Positions 32,780 through 42,480 of a stretch of 64,000 nucleotides of DNA are shown here, piece after piece. Every line of letters begins with the position of its first letter. Position 1 is the stretch's first letter. The translations under genes were made by a program, and so were the position numbers. The stretch is from Macrocystis pyrifera. Lineage: Eukaryota; Sar; Phaeophyceae; Laminariales; Laminariaceae. The notes below the pieces were generated by a model. It did not search any database, was not told the origin of the DNA, and saw nothing but the letters and a program-made list of their open reading frames with translations. The DNA is taken from contig JASSKH010000011.1 in assembly GCA_031763025.1 (NCBI GenBank), positions 13,900,678 through 13,964,677 on the forward strand, given 5' to 3'.

Positions 32780-33219
32780 TTGTTCGATCCAGGGTCTGAT
32801 GTCTTCAGTAGTGTGTGTGCCGGGGAAAGCACGTGTCGCAAGCGCGATGCGGGCAACTTCGGTGCTACCCTTGCGTACGTACGACACGCTGAAAGTGATG
32901 CACTCCTCGCCTGCTGCAGTCAGTCGTAAGATCTAGCTGGGCGCCAAGGAACGCTCCAGAGTATCCCAAGACCAGACACTCGTCACGGAATGTACGCAAG
33001 CCGACCATGACGTTCTTGCGCACGCTGTCATGGAGAGCGTCCAAGACCGAGTTGAAGGTGTCCTTGGACATTATCGTGTCGATGTACTCGGGGGCCAAAG
33101 CACCCACGAAGAGCTGGAAGCCATCGTCAAACCGCATCTGCTCAGGCCTCAGGTTGATACAGCACCAAATGACGTAACGAAGGTCGGCGAACGATCTCCT
33201 CTTGTCAGTCATCTTCTGT
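32780..33219 (-). pseudogene. hAT transposase, central exon, interrupted by an LTR element
   Basis: Encodes DLRYVIWCCINLRPEQMRFD, FQLFVGALAPEY, LVLGYSGAFLGAQLDLTT, then in a shifted frame ITFSVSYVRKGSTEVARIAL and WIEQ before a donor. These are the segments preceding and containing the first catalytic aspartate in hAT transposases (the LDLTT block). The upstream part of the exon lies beyond the LTR element, at 33652 to about 33720. Excising the LTR element with one CTGT copy lets the two halves read in the same frame without a stop. Confidence 0.8.
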
Positions 33220-33647
33220 TGTTAAGATCAAGGGTTGCGGGACACTTTGTATCCCTGGACAGGTCTGCCTTTTAAGTCGGTAAACATTGCACTCACATGT
33301 GTTGTTTGCTTAGCTATAGAAGAAGAGCAGTTTTATTCCTTTCGTGCACGCGGAGACTGAGACCAAGCTCGTGCTCCTCTGGAAAACCCTGGTTTTCCAT
33401 CTAAGATACGCCTTCCAAGTACTACAAATACGATCCCAGTGACTGAACCCAGGTAGTTACCGGGCTTTCAATCTCATACAAGACAATATCTTAACACTAG
33501 CCCATTCTGATGAGCCGTATATGCAGAGTTATGGGAAATTCGTGGAAACCCCGATTCCACGAACTAGAACATGAGTCGAAGATGCGGCTCCTCAAAACCC
33601 CAGGTAGTAGCCGGGCTTTCAATCTCATACAAGACAATATCTTAACA
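33220..33647 (-). mobile_element. Deleted LTR retrotransposon inside the hAT transposase, target duplication CTGT
   Basis: One full LTR (33220-33496, TGTTAAGAT...ATCTTAACA), about 100 bp of internal end sequence (CTAGCCC..., CCCCGATTCCACGAACTAG), then only the last 48 bp of the second LTR (to 33647). CTGT at 33216-33219 and 33648-33651 forms a 4-bp target duplication. Same family as the element at 16751-17983. No coding capacity. Confidence 0.88.
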
Positions 33648-33651
33648 CTGT

Positions 33652-33725
33652 GGCCTGACGTACTGCGTAATCGACGTCCCGCTCGATCCGCTTGCTGATC
33701 CGCCTGCTGATGAACCACCCGTTGT
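33652..33725 (-). pseudogene. hAT transposase, upstream part of the split central exon
   Basis: Minus-strand codons give a Gly/Ser-rich linker ending SITQYVRPQ that continues in frame into KMTDKRRSF across the LTR insertion. The acceptor is probably the AG at the end of TTCATCAG after a pyrimidine-rich tract, but this is not certain. Confidence 0.6.
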
Positions 33726-34396
33726 AACAAAAAGAAAATAAGCAACATCACCCAAACAAGAGGGACGACGAGGGGTGCACCGCGATATTAGGCCTGGCTA
33801 TATTCTGTGCTAGGTTGTGTGCCTGCTATTTTGTTTCTGCTGATTTGTTTCTGAATTCCAATTATCAAAATATTAAAATAGTTCGTACTTGTATTATTTG
33901 TAGGTTAACATATTGAACTGCTGTAAACCCATGGTTTTTGATATTCTATTCTAGTATTAATTTATTATATTACATTGTAATTATGTCATTTTACGATCAT
34001 ACATATATTTCCAACAATCCCATTCAAATGTATATACATGTGTTTTCTCACCAATCCCAATTTGTGGTATTTAATTAATTAATTTATTTATTTGTTGGGT
34101 TTTTGGAGAACATACTACTCTGGAGTATATATTTTAGTAAATACATATTTACTGCATGTATGTACATATATATCTAGTGGCTACAATTGTGCACCGTTCA
34201 TGATAAGGGTTATGTAAATGCAGCTGATCTATACTATTATATATATATATATAATTTTTTTATTCTATTTTTTTATGTTTTTTTTATTTGTCTATTCGGG
34301 ATCAGATCAAAAGCACACAAAAAAGAAAAAGAAAAAAAGGGTATTGTTCAATGGGACATCAGAATTGTCAAGCATCTAAATATCTGGTTTCCTCAC
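33726..34396 (-). other. AT-rich predicted first intron of the hAT transposase
   Basis: Strongly AT-rich sequence with (TA)n at about 34235-34255 and a T-rich tract at 34255-34290. It lies between the donor GTGAGG (34391-34396) and the central exon. No coding features. Confidence 0.55.
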
Positions 34397-34883
34397 CGAT
34401 TGCGGCGGCCACTGGCGCCTTTCTCTCCTCCTTCGTGCCTAGGACCTCCATGGCTTCCTTGTACTCCTTTGGGTGCTTGTTCTGGATGTGGAGGTTTAAG
34501 CCAGTCGTTCCCGTACCTTTCTTTTTCTTGCCCTCTCCTGCAGACTACTTCATCAGGTGGTTGCAGGGAGTCCCATCCTTTGTCTTCACCATGCACACAA
34601 CATTCTCGTCGTTGACACTCGGGCTGAATCTACCCACAAACTTCCAAACCCACGCCGTTAGCTTCCTATTGCCGGAAACAGGCGCCTCGAATGTGACCGA
34701 AAACCTTTTTTTGTTCGCGGTGATCGTGGTTTCCGCGGGTTGGGGTGGTTGGAACGCCCCATCACCCTCGCCGTCCACCACCGACCCCGAACCAAGGACT
34801 GGCGAAGCAGCAGACTCAGCCTCTGCGCGTGAAGAAGCAGCAGACTCACCGGCATCATTACTAGCACTGCCTACACCGCTCAT
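34397..34883 (-). pseudogene. hAT transposase, N-terminal BED zinc-finger exon with in-frame stop
   Basis: Starting at the ATG at 34881-34883, the exon encodes a Ser/Ala-rich N-terminus, then TAWVWKFVGRF, CMVKTKDGTPCNHLMK and, after an in-frame TAG at 34545, GLNLHIQNKHP. The spacing W...F..., C-x-8-C, H-x-4-H fits a BED finger, the DNA-binding domain of many hAT transposases. The stop separates the cysteine and histidine pairs, so the protein is dead unless read through. A donor GTGAGG follows at 34396. Confidence 0.8.
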
Positions 34884-35047
34884 ACTTTTGGTCGACCACG
34901 CCGAGCGTGATGTGGGCCTGGTAGGCAGGTGTGTGTGGGCGTGGTGGCGTGGTGGCAGGCACTCTCTGTCCACACGTCCACACGCACAGGTTCTCCCGAA
35001 AGGGAACCAGTGAAACCTTCTGACCAGAAAAGAAAAAAGAAAAAATA

Positions 35048-35245
35048 ACATCCGCCACCTTGCGCGGTATCCGTACTGACGGTGTCTTTTGGGCGATATC
35101 CAGTACTGACGGTGTCTTTCGGGCGGTATCCAGTGTTGGCGGTACTCTTCTGGCGGTATCCAGTGTTGCCGGAACGTTTCTGGCGGTATCCAGCGTTGCC
35201 AGAATTTTTCTGGGGGTATCTAGAGTTGACGGTATCTGTTTGCCG
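35048..35245. repeat. Subterminal 30-bp tandem repeat of the hAT
   Basis: About six units of 30 bp with consensus near GGCGGTATCCAGTGTTGACG plus GTGTCTTTCT. Units diverge towards both ends. There are no unique spacers, so this is not a CRISPR array. The nearby segment to 35440 contains GACGGTAGACGGTATTCGTT, shared with the left subterminal repeat. Confidence 0.9.
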
Positions 35246-35469
35246 GTAGACGGAAATAGTGAATATGACGGGAATTTATTGCCGGTAGATGGAAATAGTG
35301 AACCTTGACGGAAATTTCTTGACGGTGATGCAATACGACGGTTGTTTGCTGACGGTAGACGGTATTCGTTTTTAGGCGGTACTGCCCTTGGCGGTAGACG
35401 GTAACACGAAATGTGACGGAAAACCGCCGGAATTCCGGGACCGTCCACCAGGGCGGAAAAAAAAAACGA

Positions 35470-35900
35470 CGGTAATTTGTTTTGGGGGCACGGCCACTCC
35501 GGGCTGGACCGTCCGCACCTGGCCCAGCCCGTGATATATTCGAATCACGGGCCGAGGCCTGACCCAGCCTGCGAGATTCCGATTTCACCGACTGTCGGCC
35601 AAGCTCGGTTCGCGAGATTGCATCTCGCAGGCCGTCTGCCCGGCCTGGCCTGTGACATCCTCAGGTCATTTTCGCGTTTGTCTTCCAGCAGTTGCTCCTC
35701 CTCCTCGAAATTTCGAGGCCACAACCTCCTCGTTAGCCCGCGCCCAGCGGTGTCTTTGGGTAGCCGCCCGTTGTCCACAAGCGACGTACCAAGCAGAGTC
35801 TGCCATGCCCCTATACCGGCCTTCGGATACCATTGATGCGCGTAGGTTGCGTAGTGCCTTGATCAGGCGTATTTTGAGACACGACAAATGTCACGAAGCG
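35470..35900. repeat. hAT right subterminal region shared with the short hAT
   Basis: GC-rich segment with repeated CTCGCAGGCC/GGCCTGACCC motifs, then CTTTGGGTAGCCGCCCGTTG and TTGATCAGGCGTATTTTGAG. The reverse complement of this stretch forms the interior of 20606-21374. Overlapping frames on both strands are not conserved proteins. Confidence 0.8.
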
Positions 35901-36037
35901 TGATTTTGTTTTTTGAGGGGGAAAAAAGTGGCGTCGTCTTGATGAATCGTGTTTTTTTTTGTCGTGAAAAATCACGATTCACGACAAAAATCTCACGAAT
36001 CGTGTTTTTTTTGTTCGTTAGGAGTGGCCCTTAATAG

Positions 36038-36775
36038 CAGGTAGCAGGTGCCATCGCTATACTACTGATGTACGGCATTACAGCAGAGCTTCTACAGCAG
36101 CAAAATAGCAGCAGCAGTAGCAGTAGAACACACGAGGCCAGGGTCAACGTCGCTGTACGCTCGGCTTGTGTGTGAACTCTTTGTGCATATGCTTCCTGGT
36201 TCCGCACTCATAATTTGAAGACGAAAAATCTACAACCTGACGTGTGGCCAACAGAGCTTCTAGCAGTGCCACCACTACTACTGCTGTCCAACAACTACAG
36301 CAGATCTTCTCCTGATTCCCCGTCCCCTCATCAGCAGGAGGGTGGGCCTGACAATGCCACCTGCAGCATGTCTCGGGGACATGGCCCAAGCGCTCGTTAC
36401 TGTGGACAGGCATCGTCTGCCTACGAGTCCTCGTAGAGCTGGGTTTCGTTAGGTAGTACTCAACAAAACAAAAGATCGTTATAATATTTTACCAGGTACA
36501 CGGTTGTTGGTTCTGTGTTTTTTCAATATGGTCCAGCGCAAACATGTGCCTACACACGTTGCCGCACCTAGCTCGACCAACTGTGAAGAACTTACCCCCG
36601 CACCAGCACGAGAAGGTTCGTTTGTATGTGTGCGTGCACAGAGCCCACCGGGACTGGAACTAGTGCCGTGTGTGTTGAGCGCGGCGGTCAAACGTCGCCC
36701 AAAAAAATGTTGAATCACACGTACATCTACATATACAAATACAGAGAAATTCAAAGCAAGGCACCCTACTACTCT
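36038..36775. repeat. 229-bp family repeat (right part) and a segment duplicated at 41.4-42.5 kb
   Basis: Resumes the repeat interrupted by the hAT (GCCAGGGTCAACGTCGCTGT). From 36238 it matches 41440-41770 (CTGATTCCCCGTCCCCTCAT, GGGCCTGACAATGCCACCTG) and from 36535 it matches 42215-42475 (CATGTGCCTACACACGTTGC). No gene recognised; the frame at 36479-36916 is antisense to the repeat. Confidence 0.75.
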
Positions 36776-36779
36776 TGTA

Positions 36780-38768
36780 TCGCTCAAACTGTCGCTCGGA
36801 GATGAACCATCCATGGACGAGATGACGAAAGCACTTAGGGGGATGTTAATTTGAAAAGCTGTCGGGCCAGATGGTCTCCCGGCCGAACTCCTGAAAATCG
36901 ACCACCCCGCATTCACCCAGTGCTTTCACAACATCCTTGCCAATGTTTGGATAACAGGGGAAGTCCGCCAGCAATGGAAAGATGCGATAATCAAGGTTCT
37001 TCACAAAAAGAAGGACCGAACTGATTGCAACAACTACAGAGGGATTTCGCTTGTTGCCCACGCAGGCAAAGGTTTTTTGAAAATCGTCGCGTCCCGCCTC
37101 AGCAACTACTGCGAGGAATTACTGCCGGAGGAACAGTGCGGCTCCCCTCGCACGATGAACGATTGATATGTTGTTCGTCGTGCGCCGGTTGCAAGAGCTT
37201 GGACGACGGAGGAAAATCCTCCTGTACTTCTGCTTCATCGATCTGCAGAGAGCGTACGACTCTGTCGACCGAGAGCTGTTATGGGAGGTACTCACACGTT
37301 GTGGCGTACCAAAATGCTGAGAATTATCCGTAATTTCCACGATGGCATGCGGGCTCGCGTGCGTATGGATGATGACGGCGTGCACTCGGAACGGTTTGAT
37401 GTCACGCAGGGGCCGCGGTAAGGCTGTGTGCTATCACTGTCACTGTTCAACGTATTCTTCGCTGCTGCGTTTCACGTCGTACTAGTACGGGGGTCCATAG
37501 TTAACGGGACCAAATTTTGTTAGTAAAAAAAGGTAAATATATAGGTTTTTATGCATACCATAGGTCCTATTAACTGTGGACCCCCGTAATAGTACGCTTT
37601 AGCCATGACGAAGCCATCGTAAGGGATTTGGTCCAACTCAGTGATGCTGGAGTAGTCGGAACGGAAGAGCAGGAGCCGTTGGCGTGCATGCGAAGGGTTG
37701 TATGGGGTATGTTGTACGCCGATGACGCAGGAATTGTCTCGAAGTCGGCTGAAGGGCTCGCGAAATGATGACAGAAATCGTGACTGCCTTCGAAGCAGCA
37801 GGCCTTACGGTGTCGCAAAAGAAGACAGAGACAATGCTTCTACAAACGCCTGACCAGAAAACCCTCGCACCACCGCTTGTCATTGAAGCAGCAGGCCAGA
37901 CGGCCCAGTTCTTATACCTAGGCGGTATTATCCACGAAAACGCTGACCTCTCGCTCGAAATCGACCGACGGATCCGTCTCATGCTAGCATGCTTCAAACG
38001 GTTCGGCTCGGAGCTGTATGATAGGACGACCGCCCCCCTTAGCCTGAAATGGCCGAGTTGATTGAGACCCTACTGTACGGGTGTGTGACGCGGACCCTCA
38101 AAGCGGAACACTTTGTCAAGCTTCGAACGGCTCACTACCGTGTCCTGTTGCGAGCCATTGGCTTCCAGCGCCGACTTCGTACTGACTATACCACCTTCTC
38201 GTACGCGAAGGCCCTCAACATGACACGTTGCGAGAGCATCGAAACGACCATCCGCAAACGGCGGCTCTTCTTTGCAGGGGGGGTGGCACGGCAAAGCAAG
38301 GATCGATTACCCAGTCGGGTGATGTTCGGGACGATGGCTGGTGGGGAGAACCTGAGACCTGGCGGACAGTTCAAGACTTGGCATAGATGCATAGTCGAAG
38401 ACCTTAGGGAGTTCCGAGCCACCGAAGGGTCAACGGAACTTGCCCCCTTCGTGTTTGGAGTTGAGACTGCGCTGTGGTCCACTGCTGCAAAAAAGGCGGG
38501 GAAGTGGTACCGGGGGATCTTCGAAGCAGCCGGACGGTTCATGGTGAGGTGGCACGAGGCTGGGGCTGAGCTGAGTAGGCAGCGCCGCGCATCCACCGTG
38601 GGTGGTGTCCAAGGGAATGGGGGGAGGGAGGGCAACAAGGGGAGTGGCACAAAACCCGACCAAGGGAATGCGGAGAGGGGGGGGGGGGGCAGGAGTAGAA
38701 GGGAAACTGCGGTGGACGAAAGTAGGAAGAAGATGGCAGACAGGCTAGCAAGGTACCGGGCAGACTAG
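36780..38768 (+). pseudogene. LINE ORF2: reverse transcriptase and C-terminal domain, broken
   Basis: Plus-strand frames in order: [33 protein letters not shown] (motif A with the first catalytic Asp), QGPRxGCVLSLSLFNVFF (motif B, x = stop), VWGMLYADDAGIVSKSA (motif C, YADD), then FLYLGGIIHE and the shared C-terminal block, ending at a stop near 38768. Motif C lies after the MITE at 37486-37589. Several stops and frameshifts make it inactive. The order and the YADD box identify a non-LTR retrotransposon. No apurinic endonuclease domain is present because of 5' truncation. Confidence 0.9.
37486..37589. mobile_element. 104-bp MITE inside the LINE reverse transcriptase
   Basis: The ends are TACGGGGGTCCATAGTTAAC and the inverted complement of GTTAATAGGACC-type sequence: about 26 bp of inverted repeat with few mismatches. 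TAG flanks both sides (37483-37485 and 37590-37592). Deleting the element with one TAG restores a continuous GTACTAGTACGCTTT in the LINE. The interior is AT-rich. A 3-bp target is compatible with PIF/Harbinger-type elements, but TA-type integration cannot be excluded. Confidence 0.85.
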
Positions 38769-39611
38769 GAAGTAGAACATGTCTATACTACTCGTGCCAC
38801 CAACTGGTGCAGCTGGTTCGAACGTAGTCTTCCTTTGTCTTCTTTTTGTTTTTTTATTTTTATTTTATTTCATTTCATTTTATTCTGTTTGCGCTGACCC
38901 TATGTGATTTCCATTTTATTTCTTTCTCTTCCTTTCTCTGATTGATAAGCCTTATTCAAGGAGTCGTGTGGCGTGGGTGGATGACGAGACTGCTTTGCTT
39001 GTTTCGTATTATCTGACGCCGAGGGGCCGGGCATAGTTGACGAACGCTGGACGGAGGCGGCAGACAGGGTAGCAATGTACCAGTCGGACTAGCAGGGAGA
39101 CCCTGGCTGTGCTACTCGTACCATAAACTGCTGCCGCTACCTGGAGGATGCTTTGTGCGTTGGTTTGCCTGTTATTTTTCCCTTGGTTCTTAGTCTTACT
39201 CTGTTGACGACGACTAGTGGTGTTTTTCTTCTGTTTCCTTTTTTTTCCAGCTCGTTCTTTTCAAGTGTCTGCCAGATCCCCTGCGGGGGGGGCACGATGG
39301 TTTGTTTCTTATATTTTTTTCTTGTCTCTTTTTCTCTTTCGAATTGTCTGCCTTGTTTTTGTTTTTGTTTTTTTTTCTATTTGTTTCTTTTCGTTTCTCT
39401 AGGTCATGGAATGCGTATGTCGTGCCTGTCGTATGCAGTATGATGGCATGACATTGCATTGCATACGTGGCAACGTAGTATCTCTGTGGCGTAGCTTTGT
39501 GACCACAGAACGTGTATCCCTCTGGATTGAAGAATCGGCACGGACACTGGTTGTGCTGGATGTCGACGGGTAGAAAGAACGGTTTTGTGTGAAGAAAACA
39601 AAAGCAACAAT
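38769..39611 (+). other. 3' UTR and tail of LINE L2
   Basis: T-rich stretches (TTTTTATTTTTATTTTATTT and similar) are followed by the conserved end CGGCACGGACACTGGTTGTG, GCTGGATGTCGACGGGTAG and GTGTGAAG. Copies L3-L5 have a (CA)n tail at this point, whereas L2 has AAAACAAAAGCAACAATC. Minus-strand frames here have no features. Confidence 0.75.
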
Positions 39612-39939
39612 CCGAGCCGTTATGAAGAGGCTTTCGCTTCCATGGAAAATCAAGAAAAAAAGGCTAGCGCTGCGCGCTTCGTCCGCCTCATTATTAGAGC
39701 CTGTCCAGCGACCACGGACTGCATTGTACAACAACAACAACAATTACATCAGGACCGCCGTACACAGCATCCAACCCACAGCTAGCACGGCAACACAGCC
39801 GTACATACCCCCCCGTTAACAGCCAGCAGGGGAACGACAACACCAACACCGCGTTCTCGGGCCTTTGTTTCCCGGTGTTCGAGCCGAAGCGGATGGATAT
39901 AGTTTGAAGAAAATTCAGGATGATGCCCTCCAGAACGAG
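39612..39939. repeat. Repeat segment flanking the LINE insertion
   Basis: GAGCCGTTATGAAGAGGCTT and AAAAAGGCTAGCGCTGCGCG resemble 42461-42530. The rest of this stretch shows no gene. Confidence 0.55.
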
Positions 39940-40407
39940 GCCGGAAGTTCGTATGAAGACGAACAATCTGCACCTGACGTGTTTTGTCCAACAGAAAGAG
40001 CTTCTCTCAGCAGCAGGTGACACCACTACTACAGATATACAACATCTACAGCAGAGCTTCTCAGCAGCAAAACAGCAGCAGTAGCAGTAGCAGTAGCAGT
40101 AGCAGTAGGACACACGAGGCCAGGGTCAACGTCGCTGTACGCTCGGCTTGTCTGTCTAAACCTTGAACCTTTCGAACTCGAATTTCGTCCTAATTTGAAG
40201 ATGAAAAACCTGCACCTACCTGACACGTTTTGTCCAACAAAGAGTGCTTCTCGTAGCAGATGCCTCCATCACTACTGATGTACGACATCTACAGCAGAGC
40301 TTCTCCAGCAGCACAACAGCAGCAGCACTAGCAGTAAGACACACGAGGCCAGGGTCAGCGTCGCTGCAAGCTCGGCTTGTGTCGGTTTAACCCTTGCCCT
40401 TTGTGCA
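39940..40407. repeat. Two tandem copies of the 229-bp repeat
   Basis: CACACGAGGCCAGGGTCA occurs at 40111 and 40340, giving a 229-bp period. Each unit contains an AACAGCAGCAG/TAGCAG microsatellite, the GTCGCTGTACGCTCGGCTTG block and AATTTGAAGA-GAAAAA. The second unit is split by the LTR element at 40412. Confidence 0.85.
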
Positions 40408-40411
40408 CGTA

Positions 40412-40701
40412 TGTTATGGTACCCCCTCTCCCCTGTTGCCGCGTTATATCCCCTCTGCCCTGTTGCGGCGTTGTGGTTTGTAGCAATCGTCTCCTCATCA
40501 TACATGGCAGGCGTTGTCGCCTGCGTTTCTGATGAGCGCCTCGCCCCTTCGTTCGGAAGACATCTGGCGAGGCAAACCACATCTAATTCAAGGGCTAGTA
40601 CCATCTTCAAGCACCTCGTGTGAGTAACCAGCACAGAGCCAAAGGCATCAACCTGCTAGCAGTAGTCGGTACCTAGGTACATACTGCCTTTACACTCAAC
40701 A
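40412..40701 (+). repeat. 5' LTR of the TRIM-like element
   Basis: 290 bp. Relative to the 3' LTR it carries an extra tandem copy of about 27 bp around CCCCTGTTGCCGCGTTATAT near its start. TG...CA ends. Confidence 0.88.
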
Positions 40702-40711
40702 GTGGCGTCGT
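40702..40711 (+). other. Primer-binding site of the TRIM-like element
   Basis: GTGGCGTCGT directly follows the LTR, identical to the site in the 16.75-kb element. About 30 bp downstream, GTCGTGAGTTCGAATCTCAC can fold like a tRNA T-arm and contains a B-box-like GTTCGAATC, so a piece of tRNA sequence may have been captured. Confidence 0.6.
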
Positions 40712-41126
40712 CGCCACGACATGGGTCGTTGGTCGTGAGTTCGAATCTCACGTCCACCATGAAATCGCTTTTTAAAGCAAAGTGAATTTCCTCAAAACAA
40801 ATCTTCTAGATCCCCAGAAATTGGAACCTCGTGTTGGTGTCACGCGTCGACCCGTATATCCGGTCTGTTCCAGGGGGGGAGAGTGTTATGAAGCTTAGAT
40901 TGGGTAGGCGATTGGTTAACCCTTTACCTCTAGCCCAACGGACTAAGACCGTAACAAGTGGATCGCAATGTCCACGTGTAATCGATTACCACCTTACAGG
41001 TTAGAGGTGAGGGAGTGGGTTGTCAAGCGCCGCATCTTCGATCCATTCTCCGAATTCTCCGGATTGTTTTTGTTCTTACCTGAGTTTTCCATGATTCTGC
41101 ATATACAGCCCTTCAGGGTGGGCTAG

Positions 41127-41389
41127 TGTTATGGTACCCCCTCTCCCCTGTTGCGGCGTTATGGTTTGTAGCAATCGTCCCCTCATCATACATGGCAGAC
41201 GTTGTCGCCTGCTTTTCTGATGAGCGCCTCGCCCCTTCGTTCAGAAGACATCTGGCGAGGCAAACCGCAATCAATACAAGAGCTTACACCATCGTCAAGC
41301 ACCTCATGTGAGTGACCAGAACAGAGCCAAAGGCACCAACTTGCTAGCAGTAGTCGGTCTCTAGGTTCATACTGCCTTTACACTTAACA
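41127..41389 (+). repeat. 3' LTR of the TRIM-like element
   Basis: 263 bp, TGTTATGGTACC...ACTTAACA. Followed by the duplicated CGTA. Same family as 55930-56186. Confidence 0.88.
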
Positions 41390-41393
41390 CGTA

Positions 41394-42480
41394 CTCGATG
41401 CTTTTCCTGGCTTCGTACTCACTCATAATTTGAAGTCGTAAAATCTACAACCTGACATGAGTCCAACAGAGCTTCTCGTAGCAGATGCCACCGCTACTAC
41501 TGCTGTACAACATCAGCAACAGATCTTCTCCTGCTTCTCCGTCCCCTCATCAGTAGGAAGGTGGGCCTGACAATTCCACCTGCAGCTTATCTTGGGGACA
41601 TGGCCCGAACGTTGCTGCTGTGGACAGACAGGCACAGTCTGCCTACGAGTACTCGAAAAGTTGTCTTTCGTTAGGCAAAACTGAAACAAACAAAAACTGA
41701 AAGAACCAAAACCGCCACGTAAGATATTTTACGATTATTGGTTCTGTTTTTTATGAACCATACCCGGTATAAAAATAAAAACAATGCATCACAGCAGCAG
41801 CAGCAATAACGGCAGTAGCTCATCCCCGGAAGAAATATTCATATTTAGAACCATACCGTACAAAAACTCAACACTCAATCAGTACTTACTTGTAGAATGG
41901 AAAGGTTTGGACATGTTGAAACGTCAGATCATTCTCCCTTGTTCGGGTTATGTACTATCAGTGCGCAGAATGATTATCGAAATTGTCCTGTTGACCCGGG
42001 CAGCATCCAGGAGAACCACTGGCCTATATCCTTAACAAGCAATTACATACATACATATATAATACGCGCGTTCGGCTTAATATAACACTTGTAAAAATAA
42101 ATAAAAAAGAGATATAGACGAGACGTATCACCCAGCTTGCATAGCTGAGTATCAACTACTTACTCAATCGAACTCACAGCTGGCGTATTGCATTTATATA
42201 TGAAACCATGGCCTAGCCATGTGCCTACACACGTTGCCGCACCTAGCTCGACGAGCTGAGAACGACTTACCACCGCACCAGCACGAGAAAGTTTCGTTTG
42301 TGTGTGTGAGCGTGCACAGAGCCCGCCGGGACTGGAATTGGTGTCGTGTGCGTTGGGCGCGGTCGACAAATGTGGCCAAAACAAATGTTGGATCAGGATG
42401 ACTGACACACACATACACGCAATCAGAGAAACTCAAAACGAGGCACCCTACCCTCGTATGCGAGCCGCTATGAAGAGCCT
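41394..42480. repeat. Second copy of the 36.2-36.8 kb segment
   Basis: 41394-41500 is the end of the split 229-bp unit. 41445-41770 and 42215-42475 match 36238-36540 and 36535-36775. The intervening 41770-42210 is extra here and unclassified. No gene. Confidence 0.75.

Larger units (their letters stand above)
29629..36029 (-). mobile_element. 6.4-kb hAT DNA transposon
   Basis: Terminal inverted repeats: GGCCGCTCCTGACGAAC at 29629-29645 and GTTCGTTAGGAGTGGCC at 36013-36029, followed by inner inverted ATCACGATTCGTGA motifs. Flanking 8-mers CGTATTAG (29621-29628) and CTTAATAG (36030-36037) agree at 6 of 8 positions, suiting an old hAT duplication. Inside, on the minus strand, are a BED zinc finger exon, central transposase exons and the hATC dimerisation domain. 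Tandem repeats lie near both ends. The element is interrupted by an LTR retrotransposon at 33220-33647. Confidence 0.88.
36778..39611 (+). mobile_element. LINE copy L2, most complete copy (2.8 kb, 5'-truncated)
   Basis: Limits come from the paralogous empty site at 42440-42475. There GGCACCCTACCCTCGTATGC runs directly into GAGCCGCTATGAAGAG, whereas here about 2.8 kb intervenes. It holds reverse transcriptase motifs, a C-terminal domain, a long 3' UTR and a terminal segment ending GTGTGAAGAAAACAAAAGC. It is truncated at the 5' side of the reverse transcriptase. A 104-bp MITE sits inside. Confidence 0.88.
40412..41389 (+). mobile_element. TRIM-like miniature LTR retrotransposon (978 bp), target duplication CGTA
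   Basis: 5' LTR 40412-40701 and 3' LTR 41127-41389 are close copies (TGTTATGGTACCCCCTCTCC... to ...AACA). CGTA flanks at 40408-40411 and 41390-41393. The 425-bp interior has a PBS at the left and the sequence CTTCAGGGTGGGCTAG at the right LTR border, and no protein. The LTR and right internal end match the 3' end of the gypsy element at 55930 onwards, its likely autonomous partner. Confidence 0.9.

Noticed and set aside
35048-35245. CRISPR-like array of 30-bp repeats
   Set aside because: Units are contiguous with no unique spacers, the repeats diverge gradually, and the host is eukaryotic.
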